Assembly (NCBI GenBank): GCA_910584345.1
Contig: CAJTZX010000062.1
Location: 1 to 22,024, forward strand
DNA: 22,024 bases
DNA from: an uncultured Eubacterium sp.
Lineage (GTDB): Bacteria; Bacillota; Clostridia; Lachnospirales; Lachnospiraceae
Reading direction: 5' to 3'
The notes under the pieces were generated by a model. That model was given only the letters and a program-made list of their open reading frames with translations. It did no database searches and had not been told where the DNA came from. Every line of letters starts with the position of its first letter. The stretch's first letter is position 1. A program made the position numbers and the translations under genes. Of the stretch, positions 14,406 to 21,966 are shown in pieces.

Positions 14406-16055
14406 ATGAAACAAAGGATCATTTCCAGCGCGGCAGTAGCAGTATTGACAGCAGCATTGACGGCATGTGCGGCGGCAGGAGGCCCGTCTAAGACGCAGCC
14501 TAAGACAGCTCCGATGAAAGAAAAACCTGTTGTAACAGCCGGATACTATGATCTAGAACGAGTAAGCGTTCATGATCCGTCGATTGTCAAAGATATCGAT
14601 ACAGGGACGTATTATGTATTTGGCAGTCATCTGGCAACAGCAAAATCAGAAGATCTTGTAAACTGGACACAGATCACGGCTGATTATAAAAATACAAAAG
14701 ACAATCCGATCTATGGCAATCTTGCAGAAAATCTTGCAGAATCTTTTGCATGGGCAGGGCATAACGACGGGGATTGTCTGGGCGGATTTGCAGTCTGGGC
14801 GCCGGATGTGCACTGGTTTGATGCATATGAATGGGAAGATGGCAGTACGGGAGCGTATCTGCTTTATTACAGCGCTTCTTCTACGTGGCGGCGTTCCTGC
14901 ATTGGCTTTGCGGCATCAAAAACAATTGAGGGGCCGTATACTTATGTGGATACGCTTATTTACTCCGGCATTACGGCTGACGGAACAACCGATGGCGCCA
15001 GTAAGCGTAATACGAAATGGGACAATGACTATTTAAATTTTAGTAAACTGATAGAAAAAGGTTCTGCCAATGGCGGGATTGACGAAGTGAATGAAAAATG
15101 GTTCCGCGGCAGTGAATATAATACAGATTATGCGCCAAATGCCATTGATCCTACGATTATTCAGGGAGCAGATGAAAAAATGTATATGGTATACGGCTCC
15201 TGGTCGGGAGGCTTGTTCGTACTAGAAGTAGATCCAAAGACCGGGCGTGTGCGGTATCCTGGAAAAGATTCTACAGACGAAACATCCGGCAATTATGTAG
15301 ATCGTTATTATGGCTGCCATATAGCGGGGGCGAATCATCAGTCTGGAGAAGGCCCATATATTCTTTATGACGCAGAAGCAGGATATTATTATATGTATGA
15401 GACGTATGGTGCGCTGCAGCGCAAAGGCGGCTATAATATGCGTCTGTTCCGCTCCAAAAATATATATGGCCCGTACGTAGATGCGGCTGGAGGAAATGCG
15501 GCAGATAATGGCGTCGACAATTTCAAATATGGTATTAAACTGATTGGAAATTATGCATTTACCGACCAGCGAGGCTATCGGGCAGCAGGGCATAATTCTG
15601 CTCTTATTGACGGAGATAACAGCCGGTATCTGATTTATCATCAGCGGTTTGACGAAGGCACAGAATATCATGAAGTCAGAGTGCACCAGCAGTTTTTAAA
15701 TGAAGAACAGTGGCCGGTGACAGCTGTTTATGAAAACAGAAATGAAGCGATTGCAAACTATACGGACGAGCAGACAGCCGGCAGTTATGAAATCATCAAT
15801 CACAGTACTGGCAACGAAACAAATATGCTAAAGGCACAGAAGATTGAGCTTCATGCAGATGGAACGGTGTCAGGTGATCTTTCGGGCAGTTGGAAAAAAA
15901 CAGATTCCGGCAAAGGATATGATTATATTACGTTGGAGACGGGAGAGGTTGTATATCAGGGGATATTTTTTGAACAGACGAATGACAACGGAGAGAAGGT
16001 TATGACATTTTCTGCGATTGGAAATGATAATACGTGTGTTTGGGGAAGTATGTAA
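14406..16055 (+). CDS. Lipoprotein GH43 endo-alpha-1,5-L-arabinanase
   Basis: A 549-residue enzyme from ATG 14406, chosen because AGGAGG lies seven bases upstream; an open extension to 14379 has no such signal. The leader ends in LTAC, a lipobox, so Cys21 should be lipidated and the enzyme held at the outer face of the membrane. The catalytic triad is Asp57 (HDPSIV), Asp248 (IDPTII) and Glu315 (GEGPYI), followed by the GH43 C-terminal barrel (about 455-549, ending CVWGSM). It aligns closely with the first arabinanase throughout these parts (for example WAPDV, SSTWRRSCIG, GGYNMRLFRSKN, GHNSALID) but lacks the Ig-like and LamG-like parts. The pair looks like a duplication with different placement: one diffusible or glycan-bound enzyme and one membrane-tethered enzyme near uptake systems. 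No transporter gene is adjacent. Confidence 0.93.
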   Translation: MKQRIISSAAVAVLTAALTACAAAGGPSKTQPKTAPMKEKPVVTAGYYDLERVSVHDPSIVKDIDTGTYYVFGSHLATAKSEDLVNWTQITADYKNTKDNPIYGNLAENLAESFAWAGHNDGDCLGGFAVWAPDVHWFDAYEWEDGSTGAYLLYYSASSTWRRSCIGFAASKTIEGPYTYVDTLIYSGITADGTTDGASKRNTKWDNDYLNFSKLIEKGSANGGIDEVNEKWFRGSEYNTDYAPNAIDPTIIQGADEKMYMVYGSWSGGLFVLEVDPKTGRVRYPGKDSTDETSGNYVDRYYGCHIAGANHQSGEGPYILYDAEAGYYYMYETYGALQRKGGYNMRLFRSKNIYGPYVDAAGGNAADNGVDNFKYGIKLIGNYAFTDQRGYRAAGHNSALIDGDNSRYLIYHQRFDEGTEYHEVRVHQQFLNEEQWPVTAVYENRNEAIANYTDEQTAGSYEIINHSTGNETNMLKAQKIELHADGTVSGDLSGSWKKTDSGKGYDYITLETGEVVYQGIFFEQTNDNGEKVMTFSAIGNDNTCVWGSM

Positions 16056-16081
16056 GTGGCAATGATTTCAAATGAACAAAA

Positions 16082-16183
16082 ATGATTCTTGACGGATGTG
16101 AAAACATTGGCGAGGCAAAAGAAAAAGTTGAAAGGTTAATTAAGCAACGTAAAGATAAGGACATAAAAGAAAAGGCGGAATAA
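16082..16183 (+). CDS. Possible 33-residue ORF or gene remnant
   Basis: ATG at 16082 to TAA at 16181-16183 encodes MILDGCENIGEAKEKVERL followed by a highly charged lysine-rich tail ending KEKAE. The composition is like a helical C-terminal end of a real protein rather than noise, but no Shine-Dalgarno is seen and a TGA lies just upstream in frame. It may be the leftover 3' end of a deleted gene. No family was recognised. Confidence 0.2.
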   Translation: MILDGCENIGEAKEKVERLIKQRKDKDIKEKAE

Positions 16184-16259
16184 AGACATTTCCTTTTTCT
16201 GATATTAACTCAAATTTTTCATATCTGAAAAAACAGCTGACAAAATGCGTAAAATGTGT

Positions 16260-16328
16260 GGCCGTTTTCGTTTCTGATGATTTTAGAGGAAACGAAAACG
16301 GCCTTTGGTTATTGTTATTTTTTTGAAT
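16260..16328 (+). terminator. Rho-independent terminator downstream of the arabinanase
   Basis: GGCCGTTTTCGTTTC (16260-16274) pairs perfectly over 15 bp with GAAACGAAAACGGCC (16289-16303), followed by a T-rich stretch including seven T near 16318-16325. This ends transcription from the arabinanase side before the next operon. Confidence 0.88.
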
Positions 16329-16334
16329 AACATC

Positions 16335-16375
16335 TTGACAAACTCGTTGTATTAGTGTATTATTCAACTAGTACA
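16335..16375 (+). promoter_or_regulatory. Promoter and candidate autoregulatory operator of the GntR-ABC operon
   Basis: Perfect TTGACA (16335-16340), 17-base spacer, TATTAT (16358-16363). A 9-bp inverted repeat, TGTATTAGT (16348-16356) and ACTAGTACA (16367-16375), with one mismatch and a 10-base gap, surrounds the -10 box. Its size and place suit a GntR dimer that represses its own operon until a ligand, often a cell-wall antibiotic signal for YtrA-type regulators, relieves it. The promoter is seen; the operator role is inferred. Confidence 0.65.
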
Positions 16376-16403
16376 GAGATACAAAAAGAAATGAGGTGAA
16401 CAT

Positions 16404-16775
16404 ATGCCATGGATATTGGATTCAGATCGTCCGATTTTTATACAAATACTGGAACGTATCCGTATGAATATTATTAGTGGCAAATATCAGCCAGGAGAGA
16501 AATTGCCGTCTGTACGGGAGCTGGCTGCTGAGGCCGCGGTGAATCCGAATACGATGCAGCGGGCATTTGCGGAGCTGGAACGTGCAGGATTAGTCTATTC
16601 CAGGCGCACAAGCGGAAGGTTTATTACGGAGGATCAGGAAATGATAGAAACATTAAAAGCAGACATTGCAAAGGAAAAGATCAAGCTGTTTTTGGAAAGT
16701 ATGCAGCAGCTTGGTTATGGAAAAGAGCAGATATTGTCGTTGATGCGGCAGTCTATGGAAGGGGAAGAGTCATGA
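16404..16775 (+). CDS. GntR family regulator, YtrA subfamily
   Basis: A 123-residue repressor-type protein. The winged helix-turn-helix fills residues 1-75: PIFIQILERIRMNIISGKYQPGEKLPSVRELA begins at about residue 9 (shown here split as PIFIQILERIRM and SGKYQPGEKLPSVRELA), then NPNTMQRAFAELERAGLVYSRRTSGRFI. The short helical tail of about 45 residues, with no large ligand-binding domain, is diagnostic for the YtrA subfamily, which usually sits first in an operon with ABC transporter genes, as here. The start follows GAGGTG with good spacing, and the stop overlaps the next ATG by four bases (ATGA). It probably binds the inverted repeat in its own promoter. Confidence 0.92.
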   Translation: MPWILDSDRPIFIQILERIRMNIISGKYQPGEKLPSVRELAAEAAVNPNTMQRAFAELERAGLVYSRRTSGRFITEDQEMIETLKADIAKEKIKLFLESMQQLGYGKEQILSLMRQSMEGEES

Positions 16776-17470
16776 GTGCTTTATTAGAGTGTAAGAAGCT
16801 GACAAAACGGTATAAAACAAAAGAAGTGTTAAAGCAGATAGACTTAACATTAGAAAGAGGTCATATTATCGGCGTATTAGGCCCGAACGGAAGCGGGAAA
16901 ACGACACTTATAAAATTAATCAACGGTCTTTTGACACCTTCGGAGGGTGAGCTGCTTTTTTGCGGAGAAAAGATTGGTGTGGAGAGTAAGAAGCATATTT
17001 CTTACTTGCCGGATCAGACTTATTTAAATATGAACCAGAAGGTAAAGGATATTATTGATTTTTTCAGAGATTTTTATGAGGATTTTGATGAAGTGCGCTC
17101 TTATGATATGCTGCAAAAGCTTAAAATCAACGCGCAGGATCGGCTTAAGACCTTATCAAAAGGAACAAAGGAAAAGGTGCAGCTTGTGCTTGTAATGAGC
17201 CGCAGGGCAAAGCTATATGTGCTGGATGAGCCGATTGCAGGCGTAGACCCGGCAGCCAGGGATTATATTTTAAATACAATTCTATCAAATTATGAGCCGG
17301 AAGCTTCGATTTTAATTGCGACGCATTTGATTGCAGATATTGAAAATATTTTAGACGAGGTCGTGTTTTTAAAAGATGGCCAGATTGTACAGCATACGTC
17401 GGTAGATGAGATTCGCGGCAAAGAAGGAAAGTCTGTGGATGCATATTTCAGGGAGGTATTTAAATGTTAG
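16772..17470 (+). CDS. ABC transporter ATPase (YtrB-like)
   Basis: A 232-residue ATP-binding subunit with Walker A GPNGSGKTT (37-45), Q-loop region near LPDQTYL (79-85), signature LSKGTKEKVQ (128-137, a variant of LSGGQ), Walker B LYVLDEP with the D-loop GVDP (148-160) and switch His near 184 (IATH). It is translationally coupled on both sides: four bases overlap the regulator and seven overlap the permease. It powers the adjacent membrane protein. YtrA-linked transporters are usually induced by cell-wall-active compounds, but the direction and substrate here are unknown. Confidence 0.93.
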   Translation: MSALLECKKLTKRYKTKEVLKQIDLTLERGHIIGVLGPNGSGKTTLIKLINGLLTPSEGELLFCGEKIGVESKKHISYLPDQTYLNMNQKVKDIIDFFRDFYEDFDEVRSYDMLQKLKINAQDRLKTLSKGTKEKVQLVLVMSRRAKLYVLDEPIAGVDPAARDYILNTILSNYEPEASILIATHLIADIENILDEVVFLKDGQIVQHTSVDEIRGKEGKSVDAYFREVFKC

Positions 17471-18255
17471 GAAAGTTATTCAGACAGGAGGTAAAGTCAC
17501 AGGGCAAAACGATCACAGGGATGTATGGAGTTTTGGCTGCAGCGACATTGCTGATAATTGTATTATTTCAAATTGGTAAATTTACGGATCAGCGGTTTTT
17601 TGGAACAATTTTTATGATGGCATGTATTTTTTATGTGATTTCTGTTATTGTTGTAGCTGTTGTTAATTTTATTTATTTATGTTTTCATTTTTATAAGTCG
17701 ATGTATTCCGAGCAGGGTTATCTGACGCATACCCTGCCGGTAAAGACAACGCATATTTTAAATGTAAAAGTGGCGGTATCGTTTGGATATTTATTTTTGA
17801 CAGCGATTTTGTGTCTGGCTTCTTTTTTTATCATTGGAATGGCGATGGAAGGCATATCGGCAGGAGAAATTATTGCGGGGATAGGCAAGGGGATTGATGA
17901 AATATCAAAAGAAGTTCAGGTACCCGTTTTTGTGTTGGTAATGTTTTTTATCCTGATGGCAATTTTAGGATGCCTGAATGCACTGCTTATGTTTTTTGCA
18001 GGCAGTTCTATCGGACAGTTGTTTCATCGCTCGAAAGGAGCGTGTGGGATTGCGGCAGGGATTGGCTTGTATTATGTTAGTCAGATTGCTTCACTTGCAG
18101 CAGTTTTGATTGGAGTATTGCTTACAGAGGCAATATCTGCGGTTCCAGAATTTGCTTGGTTTATGGGCGGAGCATGTCTGGTAGCTTTGATTTGGACAGT
18201 TTTTTATTATATGATTTGCAGGGTGATTGTAAAAAAGCATTTGAATTTGGAGTAG
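17464..18255 (+). CDS. ABC transporter permease of the GntR-linked operon
   Basis: A 263-residue integral membrane protein with about six hydrophobic helices: near 20-37 (MYGVLAAATLLIIVLF), 46-75, 103-125, 155-180, 195-217 and 232-255. The segment SMYSEQGYLTHTLPVKTTHIL between helices 2 and 3 (given here in part) resembles permeases of the YtrC/ABC-2 type found beside GntR regulators. GGGAGGTATTTAA precedes the ATG, which overlaps the ATPase gene. It forms the membrane pore with the upstream ATPase. It ends 26 bases from the stop of the convergent kinase gene, and no terminator is visible in that gap. Confidence 0.88.
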   Translation: MLGKLFRQEVKSQGKTITGMYGVLAAATLLIIVLFQIGKFTDQRFFGTIFMMACIFYVISVIVVAVVNFIYLCFHFYKSMYSEQGYLTHTLPVKTTHILNVKVAVSFGYLFLTAILCLASFFIIGMAMEGISAGEIIAGIGKGIDEISKEVQVPVFVLVMFFILMAILGCLNALLMFFAGSSIGQLFHRSKGACGIAAGIGLYYVSQIASLAAVLIGVLLTEAISAVPEFAWFMGGACLVALIWTVFYYMICRVIVKKHLNLE

Positions 18256-18281
18256 TTGTTAAAATAGCTGCGGTAAAAATC

Positions 18282-19199
18282 TTATGCACTCCATAAAGAA
18301 AAACGTATTTCAATAGAAAATACAGCCCCGTCAAGAGCTGCCACAGCACTCCCACCCATTTGCTGTGTCAGCTCTTTTACGATAGCAAGTCCAAGACCGG
18401 TTGTTTTACGGCTTCTGGAAACGTCTGTAGTATAAAAACGGTCAAAAATATAGCTGATATCAGAAGGGTCAATGCTGTCTGTAAGGTTTGCAATCCGAAT
18501 GACCAGATCTGAATTTTGAGGGAACAGGGACAGCTTATAGTCACCGTTTCCATGTACCAGAGCGTTCTTTATCAGGTTTTCTATAATACGGATAAAAGCC
18601 TGACGATCCGCTTGTATCAGACATGGAGTATGAGCAATCTGCACGTCCGGTTCGCAGTTTTTGTTTAAAAAATCATTGTAAAACATTGAGATCGTATCTG
18701 CGAACAGATTGGCGGCATTTATTTTTTCGATGGTAAGAGGTAATTCCCCTGCTTCTATGCGGGTATAGAAAAACAGCTGATCCAGCATTTCGGTTAATGT
18801 ATCGAGACGTTGTTCTATTATTTTGGCGTAGCTGCAGCGTTTTTGCATCGTTAACTGTTCGCTGCATAACATTTGTACATATCCTTTGGCAGAAGTCAGA
18901 GGCGTGCGGATATCGTGGGAAATACTGGAGATACTTTCCCGATAACTGTGATTTTCACGAAGCAGTTGTTCTTTGATCTGCCTGTTTTTTTCCAGCAGAT
19001 GGTTTAATGCATCGATGACGTCTTGCGTCTGACCGATGTTTACGGCAGAAGAAAACAAAATATTCGTTTCTTCCTGCTGCGCAAGTTCCAGTTCTTTTAA
19101 CAGATGTTTCATCTGCTTTTGATAGCAGTAAAGACGGACAGATAAGATGCCCGTCCAGACCAGCAACAATACAATGCCTAGGATCCATGGTGTTTTCAT
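18282..19199 (-). CDS. Sensor histidine kinase of the ABC/two-component module
   Basis: A 305-residue kinase from ATG 19199, chosen because CAGGAG lies nine bases upstream; the longer frame from 19223 lacks a clear site. There is a single N-terminal membrane helix (about 6-24) and almost no extracellular sensor, so it may sense through its partner transporter, as known for Bce-type systems. Then a coiled linker, H box SISHDIRTPLTSAKGY with His95, N box ENLIKNALVHG (207-217), a degenerate G1 region (IANLTDSIDPSD), F box YIFDRFYTTD and G2 box TTGLGLAIV. It is the last gene of a four-gene minus-strand unit, 38 bases after the permease stop. It should phosphorylate the regulator encoded at the other end of the unit. 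Confidence 0.9.
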   Translation of the reverse strand: MKTPWILGIVLLLVWTGILSVRLYCYQKQMKHLLKELELAQQEETNILFSSAVNIGQTQDVIDALNHLLEKNRQIKEQLLRENHSYRESISSISHDIRTPLTSAKGYVQMLCSEQLTMQKRCSYAKIIEQRLDTLTEMLDQLFFYTRIEAGELPLTIEKINAANLFADTISMFYNDFLNKNCEPDVQIAHTPCLIQADRQAFIRIIENLIKNALVHGNGDYKLSLFPQNSDLVIRIANLTDSIDPSDISYIFDRFYTTDVSRSRKTTGLGLAIVKELTQQMGGSAVAALDGAVFSIEIRFSLWSA

Positions 19200-19237
19200 G
19201 CGATTTTGCTCCTGTTTTATCATAATGGAACCAAAGG

Positions 19238-20071
19238 TTACTTAATATCCGTATGATGAAAATGCCAGATACCAAGTCCGGTTGTCAGTACAAGCCAAAA
19301 TAGTGCAATGAGTAAGGTTTCTGTGACATAGCTTGTAGATATTCCGTCTAAGGTACATTGAGACATTCTTGTCAAAGGCCAGAATTCGGAAGGGCTAATA
19401 GGACTGTCCGTAAATTGCATATCCAAAATGTTTAATAGAAGTGCAGGAAGCGATGCAGTACAGATGCCGAATGAGATTCCGGCAGCCATAGTTCTGCTGA
19501 TTTCGCCAACTAATACAAAGATAGAAGAAATAGCTGCAATCGATAGCATTTGCAAACCGATATAGGCAGGCAGTTTTTTTAATAAGCCATCGGCAAAAGC
19601 GTCTGCCCCGATCAGCAAACGTCCGGTGATGAGTGTGGCTGCTGCGCCGGACATGGCAATTAGGATGGCGGCAAGGATAGCTACGAACAGCTTGGCAAGA
19701 TAGACGGAGGAGCGGGAGCCACCTTTACCGACAATATTTTTTAACATGCCGCTTGTAAATTCTCTGATGACGAAAATACTAATAAAAATGGATATGATAC
19801 AGCCTAAAACATCACCGGCAAAGATTTGCTGCATTAGATCCATAATATGGACAGTATCCCAGATGGAAGCGGATGAGGAGTTAATTTCTTCGTTATTCAT
19901 CGAAACAATAACTCCTCCGGTTCCATTTTCCAGTTTCCCTTTTTGAATGTTGTCTGCAAGCAGCAGCATACTGTACATAAGAAGTGCAAATGCGGCTGCT
20001 GCAACAACACAAGAATAAAAACTTTTACTTTTCTTTAATTTATAAATTTCTGCATGTATGAAACAAAGCAT
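19238..20071 (-). CDS. ABC-2 type permease, lantibiotic/bacitracin resistance type
   Basis: A 277-residue membrane protein beginning MLCFIHAEIYKLKKSKSFY, the usual cytoplasmic start of ABC-2 permeases. The frame is open for 71 more codons, but those lie inside the ATPase gene; the ATG at 20071 is preceded by AGGGAGG with good spacing. About six helices are visible, near 17-40 (SCVVAAAAFALLMYSMLLL), 95-115, 135-165, 180-200, 210-232 and 250-270, with a longer extracellular loop after the first helix. It pairs with the ATPase encoded 40 bases upstream. Together with the kinase and regulator, the set matches self-protection or resistance transporters for peptide antibiotics. Substrate is inferred only from organisation. 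Confidence 0.87.
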   Translation of the reverse strand: MLCFIHAEIYKLKKSKSFYSCVVAAAAFALLMYSMLLLADNIQKGKLENGTGGVIVSMNNEEINSSSASIWDTVHIMDLMQQIFAGDVLGCIISIFISIFVIREFTSGMLKNIVGKGGSRSSVYLAKLFVAILAAILIAMSGAAATLITGRLLIGADAFADGLLKKLPAYIGLQMLSIAAISSIFVLVGEISRTMAAGISFGICTASLPALLLNILDMQFTDSPISPSEFWPLTRMSQCTLDGISTSYVTETLLIALFWLVLTTGLGIWHFHHTDIK

Positions 20072-20111
20072 GTTATTTTCCTCCCTAAATTTTAACCAAT
20101 CTAATGACAAT

Positions 20112-21026
20112 TTATTTTTCGTCTTCGGTGCTTCCAAGCAATTCCATGAAATAACCTTCCAGATCTTGACCTGCCAGATAGCTTTCGCGCAGACTGACAC
20201 CGTTTTCAACAAGTGTCCGGTTAATTTCTGCGCTGTTTTCCAGATTTTCGAAAATACGCAGCATATCCGGCTGCGGTACGTCATAGTTATGGATGTGAAG
20301 CGTACGTTCTAAAATACCTGCAGCCTGTTCAGGACGGTCAACAGAAAGTTTAAGACATCTGCGGCAGCGTTGTTCCAGTTCGTTTGCATCAAATTCCTGA
20401 ATGAAAGAGCCGTTTCGGATAATTCCATAATGGGTGGCGATTTTGGAAAGCTCTCCAAGAATATGGCTGGAGATCAGGATGGTAATCTGCTTTTCATGAT
20501 TCAGCCGCAGCAGCAGATCACGGACTTCTATAATACCAGCCGGATCTAAGCCGTTGATTGGTTCATCCAGAATCAAAAAGTCTGGATTTCGCAGCAGTGC
20601 TATTGCGATTCCAAGGCGCTGCTTCATCCCCATCGAAAAATGTTTGGTTTTCTTTTTGCCGGTATCGGAAAGTCCGGTCACCTGCAGCAGTTCCCGGATT
20701 CTATTTTGATCCGGGATGCCAAGGCTGCGGCGAACCGTTTCCAAATTTTCTGCGGCGGTCATACCTGGGTACAGGCCGGGATTTTCAATAAGCGTTCCAA
20801 TACGTATGCGCTGTTTTTCCAGGTTTTTAGAGCCAAACAGTGTCATAGAGCCTGCGCTTGGTGATGCAAGCCCTGCAGCCATACGCATAAACGTTGTTTT
20901 TCCGGCGCCGTTTTTTCCGATAAATCCGTAAATGCTGCCTTTTTCTACGTGCATATTCACTGCGTTGACAACTTTTGTGTGGCCATAGATTTTGGTGAGA
21001 GAATCGGTCTGTAATACATATTCCAT
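20112..21026 (-). CDS. ABC transporter ATPase, BcrA-like
   Basis: A 304-residue ATPase from ATG 21026, preceded by AAAGGA seven bases upstream; an upstream in-frame ATG at 21050 has no good site. Motifs: Walker A GKNGAGKTT (37-45), GTLIENPGLYPGMTAAENL (77-95) as in bacitracin/lantibiotic transporters, signature FSMGMKQRLG (130-139), Walker B FLILDEPINGLDP (150-162) and switch His188 (SSH). The extra 90 residues after the core end in QDLEGYFMELLGSTEDEK (in part), typical of this subfamily, where YF.E.. precedes the end. It drives the neighbouring permease, likely expelling or detaching peptide antibiotics from the membrane. Expression is likely controlled by the direct repeats just upstream. 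Confidence 0.92.
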   Translation of the reverse strand: MEYVLQTDSLTKIYGHTKVVNAVNMHVEKGSIYGFIGKNGAGKTTFMRMAAGLASPSAGSMTLFGSKNLEKQRIRIGTLIENPGLYPGMTAAENLETVRRSLGIPDQNRIRELLQVTGLSDTGKKKTKHFSMGMKQRLGIAIALLRNPDFLILDEPINGLDPAGIIEVRDLLLRLNHEKQITILISSHILGELSKIATHYGIIRNGSFIQEFDANELEQRCRRCLKLSVDRPEQAAGILERTLHIHNYDVPQPDMLRIFENLENSAEINRTLVENGVSLRESYLAGQDLEGYFMELLGSTEDEK

Positions 21027-21125
21027 AGCTGTTTCCTTTCTTTTGGTCATTCTGCAAGAATGATTTGGTATTTGTAACAGTTCAGATAACCCTTGAGACG
21101 GTTACTGGTATTTTTCTATGTGTAC

Positions 21126-21179
21126 AGTATATTTGCCGGATTTTTAGAAACTTTAGGAAAAGTATTAAGAAAGTGTAAA
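21126..21179 (-). promoter_or_regulatory. Candidate response-regulator binding site and promoter of the transporter genes
   Basis: Read on the minus strand, three consecutive 11-mers, TTTACACTTTC, TTAATACTTTT and CCTAAAGTTTC (21179 down to 21147), share a TTAAYACTTTY-like pattern. OmpR-family regulators bind tandem sites about one helical turn apart. Fifteen bases further on lies TATACT (21131-21126), a -10 without a good -35, as expected for an activator-dependent promoter. It lies in the 157 bases between regulator and ATPase genes. Inferred site; repeats are seen. Confidence 0.5.
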
Positions 21180-21183
21180 GTTT

Positions 21184-21864
21184 TTACTTCATTTTAAATC
21201 CGATGCCCCATACGGTTTGGATATAAGTTTCATCCGGGTGAAGTTTTGCCAGTTTTTGGCGGATGTTGCTGATATGCACGTTGATAGCATTGTCCTCGCC
21301 TAAAAATTCTTCGTTCCATACAGATTCATAAAGATTGCCCTTTGTAAAGACTTTTCCGGGATTTTTCATTAAAAGCTCTAGGATCAGATATTCTCGTCGT
21401 GTCAGGGGAAGTTCGGTTTTACCGACAAAAACAGTGTAGCTTTCCGGGTACATGGTAAGATCCTTATAGCAGATAGCAACGTCCGTGCCGGTCTGCGGTT
21501 TACTGCGCCTTAAGACAGCTTCCAGCCTGGCAAGCAGCTCTTCGGTATCAAAAGGCTTTGTAATGAAATCATCAGCGCCGGCCCGCAACAGGGAGATTTT
21601 TGTAGAAACAGCGTCCTTTGCCGAAGCTACAAGAACAGCAGTTTGCGGGTAGTCTGTTTTCATTTTGGCAAGCAGTTCTTCTCCGGTTATGCCAGGAAGC
21701 ATCAGATCCAAAATGACTGCCGCAGGCGGTTGTTTTTGGATGTATATGAGCGCTTCGGTACCGGAAAATGCCTGAATAGTGTCATAACCGTGTATAGATA
21801 ACAATTCGTTTAGCATATGGTTGATATGGTCGTCGTCTTCAACGATCAGGATATAGGTTTGCAA
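21184..21864 (-). CDS. OmpR/PhoB family response regulator
   Basis: A 226-residue regulator starting with TTG at 21864, with AGAGG eight bases upstream. The receiver domain (1-115) has the acidic pocket Glu9-Asp10-Asp11, phospho-acceptor Asp53 (VILDLMLPG), the Ser of VASAKDA and Lys of FITKPF. The winged-helix output domain (about 128-226) shows LTRREYLILELLMKNPGKVF (part of it), the recognition-helix region AINVHISNIRQKL and ending TVWGIGFKMK. It is the first gene of the unit, with its own strong promoter and a separate candidate target site before the ATPase gene. That layout suggests constant regulator supply and inducible transporter and kinase. Confidence 0.94.
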   Translation of the reverse strand: MQTYILIVEDDDHINHMLNELLSIHGYDTIQAFSGTEALIYIQKQPPAAVILDLMLPGITGEELLAKMKTDYPQTAVLVASAKDAVSTKISLLRAGADDFITKPFDTEELLARLEAVLRRSKPQTGTDVAICYKDLTMYPESYTVFVGKTELPLTRREYLILELLMKNPGKVFTKGNLYESVWNEEFLGEDNAINVHISNIRQKLAKLHPDETYIQTVWGIGFKMK

Positions 21865-21894
21865 TGTTTTTACCTCTTTATTCTTTTAATGAAG

Positions 21895-21923
21895 ATAATA
21901 AGCTTTTAAGAGGAGTTCGTCAA
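21895..21923 (-). promoter_or_regulatory. Sigma-A promoter of the response regulator gene
   Basis: On the minus strand TTGACG (21923-21918), a 17-base spacer and TATTAT (21900-21895) lie about 30 bases before the TTG start. Near-consensus, so transcription should be fairly strong and constitutive. Confidence 0.8.
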
Positions 21924-21966
21924 TCTAAAAAATTCTGTTGTTACTTTTCACGGGGTGGGGTAAGTA

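Larger units (their letters stand above)
16056..16403 (+). other. 348-base intergenic region
   Basis: Between the lipoprotein arabinanase and the GntR-type regulator. It contains a possible 33-codon remnant ORF (16082-16183), a strong terminator (16260-16303) and the promoter/operator of the regulator operon (16335-16375), all listed separately. In the rest (about 16184-16259) I see no further gene or structured RNA. Confidence 0.7.

Noticed and set aside
15222..15686. 154-codon minus-strand frame in the second arabinanase gene, similar to frames in the first
   Set aside because: The similarity between the two antisense frames follows from the paralogous sense genes; no start signals or domain.
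20072..20284. 71-codon N-terminal extension of the ABC-2 permease
   Set aside because: It overlaps the ATPase gene, and a good ribosome binding site with a family-typical start exists at 20071.
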